This document shows, in pieces, positions 6,681 through 7,355 of a stretch of DNA of 7,355 nucleotides (positions are counted from its first letter, which is position 1; each line of letters begins with the position of its first letter). The translations under genes were made by a program, and so were the position numbers. This stretch comes from Actinomycetes bacterium (GTDB taxonomy: Bacteria > Actinomycetota > Actinomycetes > Actinomycetales > Microbacteriaceae): the NCBI GenBank assembly GCA_030425055.1, contig JAUHVN010000133.1:1-7355 (forward strand), read 5' to 3'. The notes beneath the pieces are model-generated. The model did no database searches. It was not told the DNA's origin and worked only from the letters and a program-made list of their open reading frames with translations.

Positions 6681-6763
6681 TCACAGGCTTCGCAGAAACA
6701 CGCCAACTGCGCAGAGTCATCGGCGGATGCTGCGGGGTTCGCGTGATTCTGCGAAGTCTGGGA
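6681..6763. repeat. Palindromic intergenic element, copy 2 (four cores at 19-base period)
   Basis: Bases 6681-6703 pair with 6741-6763 at 20 of 23 positions, plus one G-T, including the perfect 10-bp arms CTTCGCAGAA (6688-6697) and TTCTGCGAAG (6747-6756). Cores CGCAGA start at 6691 and 6710, a one-mismatch core GCTGCG at 6729, and TCTGCG at 6748. This is again an exact 19-base step, symmetric about 6722. It shares the 17-base word TCACAGGCTTCGCAGAA and the 11-base word TCTGCGAAGTC with copy 1; the bases between cores differ. It lies between the nuclease-like gene and the TMEM175-family gene. Confidence 0.8.
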
Positions 6764-6767
6764 GTGG

Positions 6768-6796
6768 CTGTCAGGATGCCCCGGCGGGCCTAGGCT
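6768..6796 (+). promoter_or_regulatory. Probable leaderless promoter of the TMEM175-family gene
   Basis: CTGTCA (6768-6773; four of six matches to TTGACA) is followed after 17 bases by TAGGCT (6791-6796), which fits TAnnnT. Six bases later is the ATG at 6803, so transcription would begin at the start codon itself. This spacing, with no ribosome binding site, is the usual arrangement of leaderless actinobacterial genes. The -35 begins five bases after copy 2 of the palindromic element. Confidence 0.55.
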
Positions 6797-6802
6797 GACG
6801 CC

Positions 6803-7355
6803 ATGATCCGGCAGCGGCGGCATCCGGCGGCGACGCAGGGCGCGACGCGCCTCGAGGCGTTCACCGACGGCGTGTTCGCGATCGCCGCGACGCTGCTCGT
6901 GCTCGACCTCACGACGCACACGTTCGGCGAGGTCGCGACGGATGCCGCGCTGTGGTCCGCACTCCTCGGCATGTGGCCGCTGTTCGCGACGTTCGCGCTG
7001 AGTTTCCTGCTGCTGTGCCTGCTGTGGATGACGCACGTGCAGCAGTTCGAGTACATCGAGCGCGTGGACTCGGTCATCGTGTGGCTCAACAGCTTCCGGC
7101 TGCTGTTCATCGTGCTCGTGCCCTTCGCGACGAGCCTGACCACCGAGTACTCCGACTACCTCGCGGGGCGCCTCGCGATGCCGCTCACGTTCTTCGGCGC
7201 GATCCTGTTCGGCGCCCTGCAGTGGGAGTGGGCGCGGCGGCACCGCGCCGAGCTCATGCCCGACCTGTCCGACGCCGACGTCGCACGGGCCGGTCGCGGC
7301 GCGCTCAGCGCGCTGCTGATCAGCGCCGGCGTCGTGGTGCTCGCGCCGTGGGTCG
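6803..7355 (+). CDS. TMEM175-family (DUF1211) integral membrane protein, partial
   Basis: Members of this family are potassium-selective or potassium-permeable channels; the role in any given bacterium is usually unknown. The 184 visible residues begin with RLEAFTDGVFAIAATLLVLDL (16-36). This is the family signature of an Arg-x-x-x-Phe-Ser/Thr-Asp-Gly motif at the start of the first helix, here 16-23 with Thr for the more usual Ser. Next come FALSFLLLCLLWMTHVQQF (64-82) and the helix NSFRLLFIVLVPFATSL (96-112), whose Pro-Phe-x-Thr is also typical. Further helices run about 126-141 and 168-183, after which the frame leaves the window. The start is ATG 6803, supported by a leaderless promoter and by its distance to the signature motif. 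About 15 residues precede the motif, many of them basic. Channel activity is inferred from the family only. Confidence 0.85.
   Translation, partial: MIRQRRHPAATQGATRLEAFTDGVFAIAATLLVLDLTTHTFGEVATDAALWSALLGMWPLFATFALSFLLLCLLWMTHVQQFEYIERVDSVIVWLNSFRLLFIVLVPFATSLTTEYSDYLAGRLAMPLTFFGAILFGALQWEWARRHRAELMPDLSDADVARAGRGALSALLISAGVVVLAPWV

Noticed and set aside
6581..7243. A minus-strand open frame crossing copy 2 of the repeat and the TMEM175-family gene.
   Set aside because: The plus strand has a clear membrane-protein signature and promoter. The apparent peptide FCEACEP in this and another shadow frame is only the repeat arm translated.

Overview
The window is GC-rich DNA (roughly 70% G+C by eye) with third-position G/C codons, GTG and TTG starts, TAnnnT-type -10 boxes and many GGATGC/GCATCC words. 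This looks like a high-GC actinobacterium, most likely of the Microbacteriaceae (Microbacterium-like). That placement is inferred from composition and protein style, not from a database match.

Left half, minus strand (1-3837): a branched-chain amino acid (HAAT/Liv-type) ABC importer operon, transcribed right to left in the order livH - livM - livG - livF. Stops and starts overlap or lie within about 10 bases of each other, so the genes are almost certainly co-transcribed and translationally coupled. LivH and LivM form the membrane channel, and LivG and LivF are the two ATPases. LivF runs off the left edge just before its Walker B aspartate. No substrate-binding protein (LivK/LivJ) is visible. 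LivH is unusual: a signal peptide and an extracellular beta-sandwich-like domain are fused in front of the permease.

Centre (3838-5588): a 248-base divergent intergenic region, then guaB (IMP dehydrogenase, 500 aa, complete, two CBS domains, catalytic Cys312) on the plus strand. The predicted guaB leader can fold almost entirely into one 16-bp stem-loop that ends just before the Shine-Dalgarno.

Right part (5589-7355): a GC hairpin follows guaB. Then comes a gene of unknown biological role with an AbiEi-like winged-helix N-terminus and a DUF559/Vsr-like endonuclease-fold C-terminus. Last is the 5' part of a TMEM175-family (DUF1211) channel-like membrane protein, with a probable leaderless promoter. 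Both intergenic gaps around the nuclease-like gene carry a copy of the same palindromic element. Each copy has four short cores (CGCAGA, CGCAGA, TCTGCG, TCTGCG) at exact 19-base intervals and symmetric about a centre. This element is the most unusual structure in the window, and the part most likely to be undescribed.
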